Assembly (NCBI GenBank): GCA_027600665.1
Contig: JADGJL010000095.1
Location: 1-42,299, forward strand
Length of the DNA: 42,299 bases
Reading direction: 5' to 3'
Source: Irineochytrium annulatum
Taxonomy: Eukaryota > Chytridiomycota > Chytridiomycetes > Chytridiales > Chytridiaceae
Shown here: positions 20,274 through 32,712 of the stretch, piece by piece
Layout of the letters: each line of letters begins with the position of its first letter
How positions within the stretch are numbered: position 1 is the stretch's first letter
Notes under the pieces: model-generated
Seen by the model: the letters and a program-made list of their open reading frames with translations, nothing else
The model's database searches: none
What the model was told of the DNA's origin: nothing
Translations under genes and position numbers: made by a program

Positions 20274-21615
20274 ATGCTCATCATAAATAAGCTCCCAGTC
20301 GTCGCCGTGATCTTCCTGATTACATTCATTCCTATCACCTCGCAGGTACGCTCGAAACATCTCTTCGATCCGCTTATTAAGCTCCAGGTCTTTATCTTCT
20401 GGCCCTGGCTGTCCTTCTCCTCCAAGTCAACTGCCTTCCTTTGGCTTGCGCCATACAACGTCGCAGTCCTGTCAATATGGGTAAACTATTATCTGGGCTG
20501 CATTACGCCTCCAGGGCACGTGCCCAAGGGCTATGATCCGCGCAAGGACGAAAGTCGCGAGAATATGGTCGTGGAGTTGAAGAAAAGTTCGAAGAAGCCG
20601 CGCTGGTGCAAGACATGCGAGGCTTACAAACCGCCCAGAAGCCATCATTGCAGTGAATGTAACGTATGCGTGCTGAAGATGGACCACCATTGTTAGTGAT
20701 CGCTGTCCCAAATCCTTTCTCATTGGTACTGGTACAGGCCCATGGCTGAACAATTGCGTTGGCCACAGGAATTTGGGACACTTCCTTCGCTTTCTTCTTT
20801 CCGTATGTAAGTAGAAAAAGTTTTGCTGAGGTTTTATGACAACTTTCCTAGCATTCGCCGTGAGTTACGCCCTGATGCTGATTGGTTTGCGGATGTGGGA
20901 TCTCATCCAATTTCAAAATCGGAGAGGTCATTCCCCAGCGTACTTTTATACAAGACCATCGTCGAACACGGAGCTTGCATATTTAGTCATCAACCTAATC
21001 TTGCTGTTCCTTCTCACGTTCACGGTCGGCCTTCTGTCGCTGTGGCAGCTCTATTTCTCGGCGTCAAACACGACCACGATCGAGAACTCCGAGAACAACA
21101 AGATCGACGACCTCGTGCGGATGGGGAAGATCTCGTCAGATTCACGCTATCCGTACGATCTCGGTTGGTTTCGAAATCTTCAGGCCGTCCTCGGAAAGAA
21201 TGTTTTGTTGTGGTGGATGCCTCAGGCCGCCGAAGGGGATGGCATTCATTACGCCGTAAACCCAAAGTTGGACGGCGGCGAGGAAAAGCGGATTACGTGG
21301 CCCCCCGCCGAGTATTACGAGTACCGTCACAGTCTCTACGGGTTCAGGGATGAGGATGATGGCTCGGAGTCGTCTGGCGAGCGCGACGGTATTCCGTTGA
21401 GGAAGCACATTCGGCGAGGGAGCGAGGGATACCTGGTGCGAGAATTGACCCAGAGTGAGCGGGAGAGGCTGGTCTTCTCTGCGGAGCGCGGTGGGGATAG
21501 TAACAGCGAAGTTGGGAGCGAGAGCGATAGCACTAGCGACAACGAACCTTTGTCTTTTAAACTAGGTCGATACGAGTCCCGGCAGCATGGCGAAGTGAAT
21601 AAAAAGACTGAATAG
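20274..21615 (+). CDS. PFA4: DHHC palmitoyltransferase, PFA4/ZDHHC6-like
   Basis: ER-type protein S-acyltransferase; yeast Pfa4 palmitoylates the chitin synthase Chs3. Exons as modelled: 20274-20345, 20382-20691, 20738-20806 and 20852-21615 (404 residues). Seen: two N-terminal membrane helices, [29 protein letters not shown] with the DHHC cysteine split by an intron, PWLNNCVG, a TTIE (TTxE) motif, two more membrane helices and a C-terminal [15 protein letters not shown]...GDGIHY block typical of PFA4/ZDHHC6. The first intron (20346-20381) is only 36 nt and free of stops; retaining it adds 12 residues between membrane helix 1 and WPWLSF, whereas removing it restores the spacing of the human and yeast proteins. 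A longer N-terminus from an ATG at 20184 is possible. It is tail-to-tail with CFAP44 (46 bp between stops). Confidence 0.9.
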
Positions 21616-21661
21616 CAATGCTTCTATACTCTATCTTTATTTTACGAGATTATACTGTGTA

Positions 21662-24600
21662 CTAGAACGCGTTCTTCTTGATTAGGACCTCGATTTCTCG
21701 CTTCAATTCATCAATCTCAGCCGACTGCTGTTGTACCAGATGAACTAGCTTTTGCCCTTCTAGAATGTCTTTCTTCTGAAGACCTGAGTACTCGGCAGTC
21801 TAAAAAATACTCTTAGAACAAATTGAGGTGCTGGCGAAAAAAATCATACCACTGATGACTGGCTTGAATTCAATGCCTCCTCAAGAGCTTGTTGCGACTG
21901 CGTTAAGGTAACAAGGTTCTCCAAAAGAATCGTGTTTTCTTTAGTAACGTCCGTCAATCCCTCCTTGAGGTGATTGATTTTGTTCTGATCGCAAAGAGAT
22001 GTTATTTAGAGATCACAAGTACTTCGGCTTACCTCAAGAGCGCTGACTTCCTTTGTCCGCTTGCTGTCTTCCTTCTGTAGCTTTTCTCGGAGCTCGTCTG
22101 CATTCCGGTTCACCCCCATTCGCTCCAGTTTCTCAAGGTCTATGATTTTTCCAAACTTCAACATCTGGACGTCTGTTGCACGGCCGTCGAGTTCCGACAG
22201 CTTTAGCTGTTTCTCCTTCCTACTCTTGATCAAAGAAACATGCATTTTCTTTAGCTCCTTGTGCTGTTTTCTGATGTCGGCTTTCTCCTGCGCATTGGAA
22301 GGAGTCAATACACGTAAAGGCCTTTGTAACCTTCGCACCTGTTGCAGTTCTTTGATTCTGTTCCGCAGTTTAAAGAGGCCGTCATTCACAAACACTAGAC
22401 TTGGGCTCATATCGGACGGCATGGCGTTCTTTTCAAGGTATTGAATTTGGTGGAGGCGTAAAGGCACGACGACATCTAATTCGTTCAATTTCTGTTGCTT
22501 TTGAGTCTGGAAGTCTTGGATTTCTGCCTCCGTATTTTTCAACGCGACGTCAATGATTTTCTCTTTTTTAATCAATCCATCGTTCTCTTTCTTCAGTGCC
22601 TAGCCAAAATCTTTGTTAGAGACATATAAATTGGTAGTCCTCACTTCAATGGCCTTTTGAATTTCAAGAAGGACGTCCTCCTGATCCAGCTTCTTTTCCC
22701 GCAACTCTTGCACCTTGGTGAAAATCCCTAAGTCGCAGTCCGGCGGACATTCTTCGGCACCATCGGCTTCGCTGCTGCTCGATATTGAATCCGACCCGTC
22801 GCTTCCGTCCATATCATCATCGTCCTCATCCTCCTCCTCTTCCGACTCGTTGTTTTCTTCTCCTTCCTCGCCCTCGTCCTTCACACCGTCGGCCCCTTTG
22901 ACTTTCTTCTAAAACCATTGTTAGATGTGGATGAAGAGCCTCGCTTTGCGTCACCCACTTTTGATCTCTTAATCTTCTTCTTGAAGAGCTTTGTTAGGTG
23001 CTCTTCGTGTTTATTGTTTTCGCCCAGACTCCGGTGGAACTCGTCTAAAATTTCCTTTTCCTTTCGAATGACTTGCTCAATCTCCCCCTTTTTAACATTT
23101 AGTTTCTCTTGGCATTCCTTGATCTTTGTAGAGTTAACTAGAAATCGTACAATTAGACGACCACCTTCGAGTCGATCTCCGACTTCTCGTTCTTCTTCAT
23201 TACAAGTTTCTCCGCAAGAGTGTTGTCGTATTTTTCAAATTCCTTCAGCAAAACCCACTCTCGGTAAAGCAATAGCAATTTGATATCAGCAAACTTCACA
23301 TCTTTATCCATGCAATCAGCTAACGGCAAGTAAATGTTACAAACCAGCCTCCAAGGCAATCCTTTCGTCAATAAGTGACTCAACGGCCCCGTCAAATCCC
23401 TTCGCGTTCTCTTGAATGGCTTTCAGTATTCTGTCCCGCTTGAACAACAAGATCTTCTTGCGATTCTCATGCTCAATCATCTCAAGGCCGGACCGCCCCG
23501 ACGTATCCTCGCTCGGCTTCGCAGCCAGCTGAAGACTCGATGACGATTCTTCCTCTGCACTGCTCCCCGGTCGCGACTTCGGCTTGTCCTTCGCTTGTGG
23601 GGCCGGCGGAGCTGGTTGTTGGGCCCCACCTCCTCCACCAAAACCCATAAAGTCGTTCCCTCCTTTGCTCTGGAGGGCGGCGGCCGCCTCCTGGTTCTGC
23701 AGCTCCTGTATGTCCTCCGATGTGACCGCATACCGCAGTTCTGGAAACGCCGAGCGCTCCATCTTCGGGCTCCACAGATTATCTTTGATCATTTCGCCAA
23801 GACTAGACAATTCTTCAGATATTTTCCCTATCTCGGAGTTTTGGTCATCAAATATCTGTATGAGCCGTTTCTTCTTTTCACGCAGTCGAAGCACTTGGCT
23901 ATTGAATTGCTGTCGATACCGTTTAATTTAGCCTTAAAAGACCCAAATTCAAACCTCCTTTAAGGAATAGATGCTCTCTTTTAACATCAAAATCTGCCTC
24001 TTCTTCTTGTCCGCATCGACACGTTCGCTTTCCGGCACGATATATTTCTCTCCAGTTTTTAACTTGTAGTCGCCCATATGGTTCTCCGCATATCGGATAG
24101 CCGCGACATCTCGTGGATCCTCGTAACTCTCATCCGGCTTCGCATCCATCAGATCCTTCCACAGCGCCGACCTTTCGGCCCTCAACGCCTTCCTGGCCTC
24201 CAACTTTGAGCTCGCATCGAAAGGCTATTGTAATTATGGGTCCGGTCTTCATTGAAAATGACACACCTTCGCCGCTTTCCTCGCAAGAACATCGTGGCGA
24301 TCACTCGCCATCCCGCCCAGGCCGTTCGATTTGGCAACACCATTTGTTGTAGCCTCCCGTTGGGTATTGGCATGTCCATTGCGTGTCACCGCGCGATCGT
24401 TCACCAGCGGGTGAAAGACCGACGCCAGAGTTTGCTCCAGCTTACTGGTCCTGAACGTCGAGACCGAAAGGCTGCCTCTAAAAGCCGCGATCTCGATAGT
24501 CTCAGTCTGGATATCATCCAGGTATTTGCTTTTCAGCTTGTTCGGACCAATTGACTCCTTCTCGGAAATCCACTGCAGCTCCTTTCGAACGTTGGTGATT

Positions 24601-27600
24601 TTCTCCTTGGTCTCGTTCTCTGCAATCGCGGGTACCCTTAGGTTGCCGATTCTACATTCGAGGAAGCACACTACCTATATCGTTGTGAAGATCAGGATCC
24701 ACTCCGAGCTTCGACTTAAGCATATCAAGGTTGCCGGGGGCAGCTTGTTCAATGTCGCTCAAGACTTTCATAAAGTCCGCACGAAGCTCCGCGATGTAAT
24801 CTCTAGTCAGCTGCTTTTTGACTTCAGCATCGTTGATCTCCCTATCCTTCTCCGCCTTCACTTTCTCCTCTTGAATGGAGTAGACCGCGGTGTCTGTAAT
24901 ATCCTCAACTGGGGCGTCCATTTGATACTGCTCCCCGTCGAGTATTTCCATTTCTCCGCGGCATCTCAGATAACATAGAAACACCTGTATTCCTTACCTT
25001 CAGCTTCCCGAATAGCCTCGCTCTTGACCCTCCACACGAATAGTCCGCCATCGTTCCCACCACTGCAGAGATGCGAGTCATCGAATGTTGTCACGACGCT
25101 GCATATCCTCCCCCGATCACAGTCATGGGAGTGCCCGAACCAATACTGCCCAGCATCCTCCTGCTCGGTGGGTGACTCGTCCTCCTCCCGCTCCCCGATC
25201 TGCATGATCTCCTGCGCGAGGGAGGTACCCTTCGCCTTTTCCTCCTCGAAGCTGAGACTGTAGTGCTCGTACGTCTCGTGGCCGTGGTCCCATTTGTACA
25301 GGATCATGTCGTCCAGCTTTATCTTTCGCAGGCAGATCATCCCGTCAGCTGCACCGCAGAGAAGGTATTTGCCGGAGGCCGTTATCCGCATGTCCGTGAT
25401 GGGCGCTTTGTGCATTAACACAAGCCTATGAGGTATTTTGTTAGTACTTTACGTTTTAACGACTAACGCGTACCGGCTGACCCCAGGGTGACCAAACTTG
25501 CACGCTCTTATCTCCCCCTCACCAAACTTGTTGACAACGGCCACAAGGAAGTATCCACCATCCAAATACAAGACGAACGTCGCCGGAGAGTCATTCTCAA
25601 TGACAAGCCCCCGCATTCTCCGCAATGCCGATATCGCCCGGAACGAGTTCGGATTCTCTTCCTCTTTAGTGACAATATTCGGGTCGACGGCTTCAGCGGC
25701 AGGCGGCTTATTCTCCTCTTGCCCACCCTCCCCTTTAACCTCTTTCTTAGGCGGCGGCTTCGGCACCGGGACATCCAACTTCCATCTCTTCAGCTGCAAC
25801 AGGTGAGGAGGCAGGGAGTACGTGACTTTTGTGTCAATCTTCGAAAGGGAGGGCACGATGGCAGAGTAGATAAAACCGTCTTTCGTCGTTAGCAGGACGC
25901 GCTTCCCGTCGATGAAGGGCTCGAGGTCGTCTTCGCCGTCGCCCGTCCCGTTCTCCTCATCCTTCCGCCGCTGCGGCTCCATCACGTCGAGGTTCATGTG
26001 GTTGTCCGGTGAGAACGTAATGGAGGTCGGGCACGATTCAAGCTCTAGGAAACCTAGCGGGAAAACGGTGTAGGTGTTCCGGTTGAAGACCGTCGCGGGC
26101 AATTCCTCTTCCTCGTCGGCGGGTTTATTCACGGCGTCGACTCTAAAGAAGAAGACGGTGCGATCTTCGGAGCAGGTCGCCATACAGGAGCCGTCCTGAG
26201 AGAATGAGATGCATGTGATGGGGGTCTTGTGGGGCTTGTAGACGTAATGCAGAGTGAACTCGCCAATGCTCGCGCTGTCGGATACCGGAGGGTGCGATAG
26301 GATCCTTAAAACTCCGTCCGTAAATCCAGCAGCGACTGTGCATCCTTTGGCGTCAAGTAGCTTCACCTCTGTCAATATGAGCCAGGAAAAATGAAGTTAC
26401 CTCAGGCAAATACACCAGCGAGGAGCCTCCGTTGACGTACTTTGCCTTAGTCACGGCTGCTTTGTTACGATAGTCGTAGAGCCGAATAGTGCCATCGGAG
26501 CCCAAACTGATCAAAGCGTGCGCCATGGGGCTGGTATCAACAGCCGCGATCGGACCGGAGTGAAATGATAAAATCTTCTCGGTTGATCGTTTTTTCGTAT
26601 CGAGCCTAAATAAATGGCCCTGCATATCTTGAACAAGATACTCGGCGTTGTCGCTCGGACATCGGATCATTGACTTTATCTGTCGGGCACGCTCAGTGTT
26701 GCTAGTGCAACGCGGAGAGTACCTTAACGTCCTTCCCAATGAGGAACTCTTCCAATACCTCCATCTCGAACACACGTGCCTGCGCCGGCCCCGAGCTTGA
26801 CACCGGCGCCGCTGCAGCTCCAGCCTCCACATTGCCCGATGACGGTGTGGTGACGTCCGCATTGTCAATCGTTTCAAAATCCCATACTCGAACGTAGCCA
26901 TCTTCTCCCGCCGTAAAAACTTCACCCTCAATGAGAAGGATGACTTCAATACGCCCTAGATGGCAAGGCTTCCGTCCTTTAACCGCCAGCTCGCATTTAA
27001 TCATCCCACCGTCCCATAGCAGCAAGTTTCCAGTTTCCGTTGACGATAATACCTTCCCGTCTGGCAGTTGAATGAAGGCGCAAATGTCCGTCAACTCCGA
27101 CGCGCCGAACTTCCCGATGTATCCTTGGAGCTTCAACCCGGTGAAGGTCGCGGACATCCTCCAGAACTTAATGTGGCCCATGCCGGAGGTTGTTAAGTTT
27201 CCATCGCTCTCTGGTGCGAAGGCCACTTTGTAAACATCCTACCACAAGTAAATCTCCGAAACCAACTTAAGTAAGCGAAAGGAATCCTCACTTGTGAAAA
27301 TGCCTTGCTTCGAAGTATGACCTGCTCCGATCGCCAGTTCCAAAGCGTCAACATGTAATCCGGATCCGAGCCCACCGACGCTAGCTTGTCACCGCTGGTA
27401 TTAAAGCAGATTTCGGTATAACCCCTGGTCGTCCCATCTCGCAACAGACGGAACAGCCTCATGCTGGGATATTCAAAGATATAGATGACAGGGGACGTGA
27501 AGTACACTTCAGCGACGGCAATGTAGTTCCTCGTCGGATGCACCTGCGATCCCCATTCAGAAATCATCCTTTTTGCTGAGTGCATACCGCAATGGACCCG

Positions 27601-27940
27601 ATCGCACCCGCGCGCACGGCGTGGAAATACGTTTGCTCCATCGTCTTCAGATTGATAAACACGAGCACATTCCCGACAGCGGAAAGCAGGGTGTTATCGT
27701 CCACATAGTGTATGTTAGAACGCTTGTGAGACTCGAAGCCGAATGAGCAGCTAAACATAGTCAACGCATGGACGTCGAATCAGTGTGTCCTTACAATAAC
27801 TCAACGGCGTCCTTCTCCATAGACTTCACGTTCTGCATCCCGTCTGCAAAGGCGGATATGTCGTAGAAGAAATCATCGGTCAGCCGGGGCGGTAGCTCCT
27901 GGGCCGGGACGACATCATCTGGGGGTGGTGCTGCCGCCAT
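21662..27940 (-). CDS. CFAP44: Cilia- and flagella-associated protein 44 (WDR52)
   Basis: Axonemal protein of the tether/tetherhead of inner dynein arm f (with CFAP43). Eighteen exons: 27940-27795, 27750-27588, 27543-27292, 27238-26723, 26679-26401, 26366-25474, 25425-24998, 24953-24675, 24619-24267, 24224-23955, 23909-23345, 23319-23165, 23123-22959, 22908-22645, 22599-22339, 22287-22033, 21984-21850, 21799-21662; all GT-AG and frame-consistent. The product is 1838 residues (human 1854). The first half is WD40 repeats, with strong family matches such as [50 protein letters not shown] and [16 protein letters not shown]. The second half is coiled coil, including [11 protein letters not shown], an acidic stretch and LMKFG-like [14 protein letters not shown]. 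Presence of the full gene argues that the organism makes a motile flagellum. Confidence 0.95.
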
Positions 27941-28181
27941 GGGATCAATGAGGGCGGTCAATTTTCAAGCGGAGTAGAGCTGCGCGATCCACCCGCAGGT
28001 TGGCCGTCTCGCCGTCCATCGTCCGTGATCGCGCTCGGCACTGCTGACTCGGGGCTACTTGCTGGGCTGGGAAATATTGCCGGACTTTAGCTCGTCCTTG
28101 GGCCTTCCACTGGCCGAATTTCGTGGGGCCACTCCGTTGTCGGATGCCGCCAGGACGAGCCGACACTGACCGGCGTCGACC
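27941..28181. promoter_or_regulatory. Bidirectional promoter region between CFAP44 and dipeptidyl aminopeptidase
   Basis: A 241-bp interval between divergent start codons. CFAP44 would be expected to follow the sporulation/flagellar programme and the peptidase a vegetative one, so the two directions may be regulated separately; this is inference. No X-box-like palindrome typical of RFX-controlled ciliary genes was clearly recognised by eye. Confidence 0.35.
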
Positions 28182-31100
28182 ATGTCCTCCTACATCCTCC
28201 CGCTCACCCAGCGGACAATATCCATGGACAAGATGTCGGACGACCCGGGCGAGGGACGTGACTCGCGAATCGACATGATTCTGAGCGACGAGGGCGCTGG
28301 GAGCGGGGCCGGATCTGGGACCGCCGGAGGCGGCGGAGCATCGAGCGAGGAGGGGCCAGGCATGCGGCAAGGGAAGTCAAGGATCATGGATGACGAGGCT
28401 GAAGGGCTTGTCGGTGCGTTCGGGCGGGATGACGAGAAGAAGGGCTTTGCATGGAAAAAGCCGCCGCGGAGAGGGCCATATGCGTTTGATCTGAAGATGG
28501 GACGGGTATGTATTATCGCTCTGCTTGAGAGATCTTCTTGACGATGCTAAGTCGTTTACTAAAGGCCTCCATCGCTGCCTTTCCGCGCGCCATGCTCCTC
28601 CTACGGCGGCCGGCCATCCTCATGTGCTTGCTTGGCGGACTCCTCTTCACCATTATCCTTCTTTCCGTCTCCGGTGGCGGCGTAAGTGAAGATCAGGGCG
28701 GGGAGTTTAGCCGGTCCGGCTATCGAACGGGCGGGGCAGGCGGGAAGAGTAAGGAGAAGCTCCAGGGCTTGACGATGGAGAGCGTGTATGATGCTGGCGT
28801 GCGGAATCCGCCGGTCAGCTACCGGTGGGTCACGGGCGCTGTGGATGGGTCTTTTATCGAGAGGCGGCAGGACAGTATCATTCTCAACCATGTGATCGAT
28901 GCTGCGAATGCTACCGTGCTCGCCAAAATCTCTGAAATTGTTGATGTGTGTGTCCCCTTCTCTTCGTTTACTTAGAGATTTACCTGCCTCACACAACAGG
29001 ATGCAGGCCAATCTATTCACTTTACCTCCTTTACTCCGTCCGCCGACCTTAAGTACCTCCTTCTTGAGACGGACCACCAAAAAGGCTGGCGGCATTCCTT
29101 CTGGGCAAAATACTACCTCTATAGTATCGCCGAAAAGGCCGTGATACCTCTTACCATCACGGTACCAACCGTCCCGGACGAGGCCCGCGAGGCCGGGTTT
29201 GGTAAAGTCTCGCTGGCGCTTTGGAGTCCCGTGGGCCACAACGTCGCGTGGGTGAGGGACAACGACGTATACGTAACCGTGGACGCGAAGACGGAGGTCA
29301 GGATCACGGCGGATGGGTCCAAGGACGTGATCAATGGTGTGGCGGACTGGGTGTATGAGGAGGAGGTTTTGAGCACGCATGACGCCATGTGGTTCTCACC
29401 GGATGGGCTCAGGCTAGCGTTCTTGAAGTTCAATGAGACGCTCGTACCGGATTTTCATCTACAGCAGTACATGGTGCAGGAGATTTACCCGAAGGAGGTT
29501 CGGGTTAAGTACCCGAAGGTAAAGTGATTTTAGTAATCTTCTTTGGTCTCATATTTGGTTTTGCCGACTAATAGGCCGGCGCGAACAACCCGGTCGTGAC
29601 GCTATATGTCGCGGATCCAACTGCAATCAAGTCTTCACATCGAAACGTGGCCGTAGATTTTCCTGAAGAGGCAACCTATTCGGATGAGGACCGCCTCATC
29701 GTCGAAGTCCGCTGGCTCACTAACGATACCTTAATCGTCCGGATGACGAACAGGATGCAGGACTCCCAGCGAATATACCTCGTCCAGAGCGAGGAGCAGG
29801 CCTGGATGGGGACCCTGCTACGGGAGGAGGAGAACGAGGACGGCGCATGGTTTAACAACGTGAGAATTCCACCCATTTTGCTATTTCTGACTCTTTGAAC
29901 TAGCTCCAACCTATAACGGTCATACCCCCCTCGAGCTCCGTCGGCCGCACGCACGCCTCGTACCTCGAGCTCAAAGAGGACGCCCGCGGCCACACTCACC
30001 TCGCCTACTTCGCCTCCGTAACCTCCCCGAAACCCCTCACCTGGCTTACCGCCGGCTCCTTTGAAGTCACATCCGTCGAAGCCGTCGACGCCACCACGGG
30101 TTGCGTCTACTACACATCCACCGAGGAAGGGTCGACACAGCGGCACTTGTACGCCGTACACCTCGACGGCAGCGGGCGCAGGCGCCTAACGCCGCCTTCA
30201 GCGCCACCGGGACCGGCGGGTGGGGATCCGGCGGCGGCCAGCGCGGCGAACGCGGCGAATGCCGCCGCCGCTGCTGCGGGGAAGGGTATTGCGCCGGAGC
30301 CGGAGGTTGGGAAGGGGTGGAAGGTTGATTGGGCGGGAAGCGTGCGGACATGGAATTTGACAAAGGCCATGGTTGCGGGCGGGGCGGAGGCGACGGGCGG
30401 GGCGGCTGCGAAGAGTGGCACTGGTGCAGGGGCGTCCGGCGGGCTCGTGGCGGGAGCCGGAGATGGTGTTGGCGGGGAGGTCGGCGTTGTTGGTTACTAC
30501 TCTGTTGACTTCAGCCCCGGGTGTCAATTCTACCTGCTGAGCTACATGGGGCCGGATGTGCCGTTCCAGGCACTGATGAGCGTAGAGAAGCCTTGTAGGT
30601 TTTGGCCGTTCCTTTTGTAAGCCGATGGATTCTATGTTGATGAAGTGTTGCTGCAGCGACATCAAAGATAGTTGCCAAGAACGAGGAGGTGCACCAGAAG
30701 CTGAAGAACCTCGCCATGCCCCGTGAGGCGTACTTAAAAGTCCCTGTGGCCACCACCACGCCCAAAGGCGACACCGGTATGATATTTTCTTCTATCACTT
30801 CCGTGCGTGCTCACGATATATGAAGAAACAGAGCCTATCCCAATCGAGGTCAACGTCCGCCTCCTCGTGCCGAACGATTTCGATCCCTCGGGCGCGCGGA
30901 AATACCCGCTCCTCGTGCGCGTCTATGGCGGTCCCGGGTCGCAGATTGTCCGACAGGTTTACGAAGCGGGATTCGAGACAGGCGTCGCGAGCGCGGGTGT
31001 GGTCGTGGCGACAATCGACCCCCGGGGCACGGGGTTTAAGGGCCGGGCGTTCCGGTCGAGCGTGTCGAAGAAGCTCGGGGTAGTTGAGACGGCGGACATT

Positions 31101-31950
31101 GTGGAGGCGACGCGGTGGTTGATTGCGTTGGGTTTCATCGATGCGGGGCGGTGTGCCATTTGGGGATGGAGTTATGGCGGGTTCTTGACAACCAAGGTGA
31201 TTGAATCGAACAGCGGGATCTTCTCGGTCGGGATGGCGGTTGCGCCCGTGACGGATTGGAGATTCTATGGTTAGCGCATTTATCTGCAAGGCTGTTGATT
31301 CGTCACTAACTTTTGATTGAATAGACTCCATCTACACGGAGCGGTACATGAAGACGCCGCTGCTGAACCCGACCGGATACGAGGCGAGCGCGATTAAGAA
31401 CATGGCCGGCTTCCGGAATGCGGATTTTCTGCTGATGCACGGAATGATGGATGATAACGGTAGATTGCCGTATCTCCTTTTCCTGTTTTGCGCTGAACCG
31501 GCTCTTCCATTCCAGTACATCTTCAAAACTCCGCCATCTTGATATATCGGTTGACGGCGGCGCAGATCCGGAAGTATCGATCCCAACTGTTTACGGATTC
31601 CGGTGCGTCCAACGTCCCTACAGTAGGTGGCGCTTCTCATTTCGCTTTTAGACCACAACATCAACGCCGGCGGCGCAAACATGGAGGTCTATGCGCTTCT
31701 CTGGGAGTTTATGGCCGAGCACTTCGGCATAAAATCGCCGGTGACATCGACGTCACGGGCGGCTAAGATCGCGAGTACGTCGACGCCGTCAACCGAGAAG
31801 GCAATAAAGATAGTTCGGCGGGACGAAGGCGTTGGCCGGAGTACCAGTGAGGTCGCGAAATTTAGGAATCCGGCGACGAGGGGGTTCGTTTTGGAGGTAG
31901 AACTGCAGGGGTTGCAGAGCGGAGGGCTGGAGAATGGGGTATTGAGATGA
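28182..31950 (+). CDS. Type II membrane dipeptidyl aminopeptidase, S9B family (DPP IV/STE13/DAP2-like)
   Basis: Serine exopeptidase removing X-Pro/X-Ala dipeptides; fungal relatives sit in the late Golgi or vacuole. Ten exons: 28182-28505, 28565-28945, 29000-29518, 29575-29859, 29904-30594, 30657-30776, 30832-31269, 31325-31459, 31516-31602, 31652-31950; 1092 residues, longer than the usual 750-930. A Gly-rich cytosolic N-terminus precedes a membrane anchor ([19 protein letters not shown], about 125-143), the beta-propeller with DWVYEEEVL and FSPDG, then the hydrolase: GWSYGG (Ser887), [16 protein letters not shown] (Asp962) and DHNI (His995). The DWVYEEE motif is the substrate N-terminus-binding Glu pair. 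Two oddities: a low-complexity Ala/Gly insertion of about 90 residues in the propeller (about 30190-30480) and a C-terminal extension of about 65 residues after FGIKSP. Confidence 0.93.
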
Positions 31951-32210
31951 TGTTAGCCTAGACGTGCTTCATCACATCAACACGGACGCCAGAACAGCTG
32001 CTGTTAATCTGTTGTTTGCAAGCCGCGTGATATGTTATTTGGGATTCCCTGGATTTGTTATGCGTAATGGAATTACTCGCATGTGATTTATACCGAATTT
32101 CAACGTTCACAAAAATATCTTAGCATTTGTCTATTTGCCTGCGTGTTGTCACCGATCGCACTGAAAGTCTTCGTGCGTTATCGAATGACGCGACCCCGAA
32201 CCCCACACAT

Positions 32211-32712
32211 TTACGTCTGGTTGGCCATGAGGTTGTTTATATATTTGAGAAGCATGGCGTTCTCCGAATGCTGCTTCTCATACTCCGTCTTTGACGACTC
32301 CATCCGCTCAACCGTCCCACGAAGAATATCTTGTAGATCCAAGACTTGGCTACGTTTGAGAGTCAGGACTCGGTTAAGTTTAACAAAAAGGATCTCGAAT
32401 AAAAGCAGTTGTAAAAGAGCAACATTATAGAAGAAAGTAGAGCACAAAGTAAAGATAAAGACAGTGCAGGCGATATTACTTGATCAACTCCTCCCTCTCA
32501 GGGTCCTCCGCGTTCTCCGCAGTCGCACGCCTGGAATGCCTCCCGCTCATGGGCCTACTGCTGGGGTTTGGCGACGTTGGGGTCGTCAGGCCTGCTGCCG
32601 ACGGCATCTTAGACATCAAGGATCTCGGGACCATCGGGTCGAGGAGAGATGACGAAGGGGCCCTGGCGGGTCCGCCATTCGGCATCGGTTGCTGCTGGAG
32701 GGTGTCGGCCAT
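32211..32712 (-). CDS. SCOC: Short coiled-coil protein (SCOC family)
   Basis: Protein of 123 residues from exons 32712-32480 and 32349-32211 (GT-AG, 130-nt intron). The N-terminal about 75 residues are Pro/Ser-rich and probably disordered. The C-terminal about 45 residues form a heptad-patterned coiled coil, LINQVLDLQDIL ... SENAMLLKYINNLM, which matches the human SCOC core (LINQVLELQ ... SENQVLGQYIENLM). SCOC binds Arl1/Arl3-type GTPases and UVRAG-linked complexes at the Golgi in animals; the role here is inferred from family. The intron lies exactly at the junction between the disordered part and the coiled coil. Tail-to-tail with the dipeptidyl aminopeptidase gene (260 bp between stops). 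Confidence 0.82.

Noticed and set aside
28601..29380. 259-codon open frame on the minus strand antisense to the dipeptidyl aminopeptidase
   Set aside because: It runs across two well-supported introns of the plus-strand gene, lacks any motif and is Arg/His/Pro-rich as expected for the reverse complement of GC-rich coding sequence.
30795..31331. 178-codon minus-strand frame under the dipeptidyl aminopeptidase catalytic domain
   Set aside because: Overlaps the GWSYGG exon in antisense; no motif of its own.
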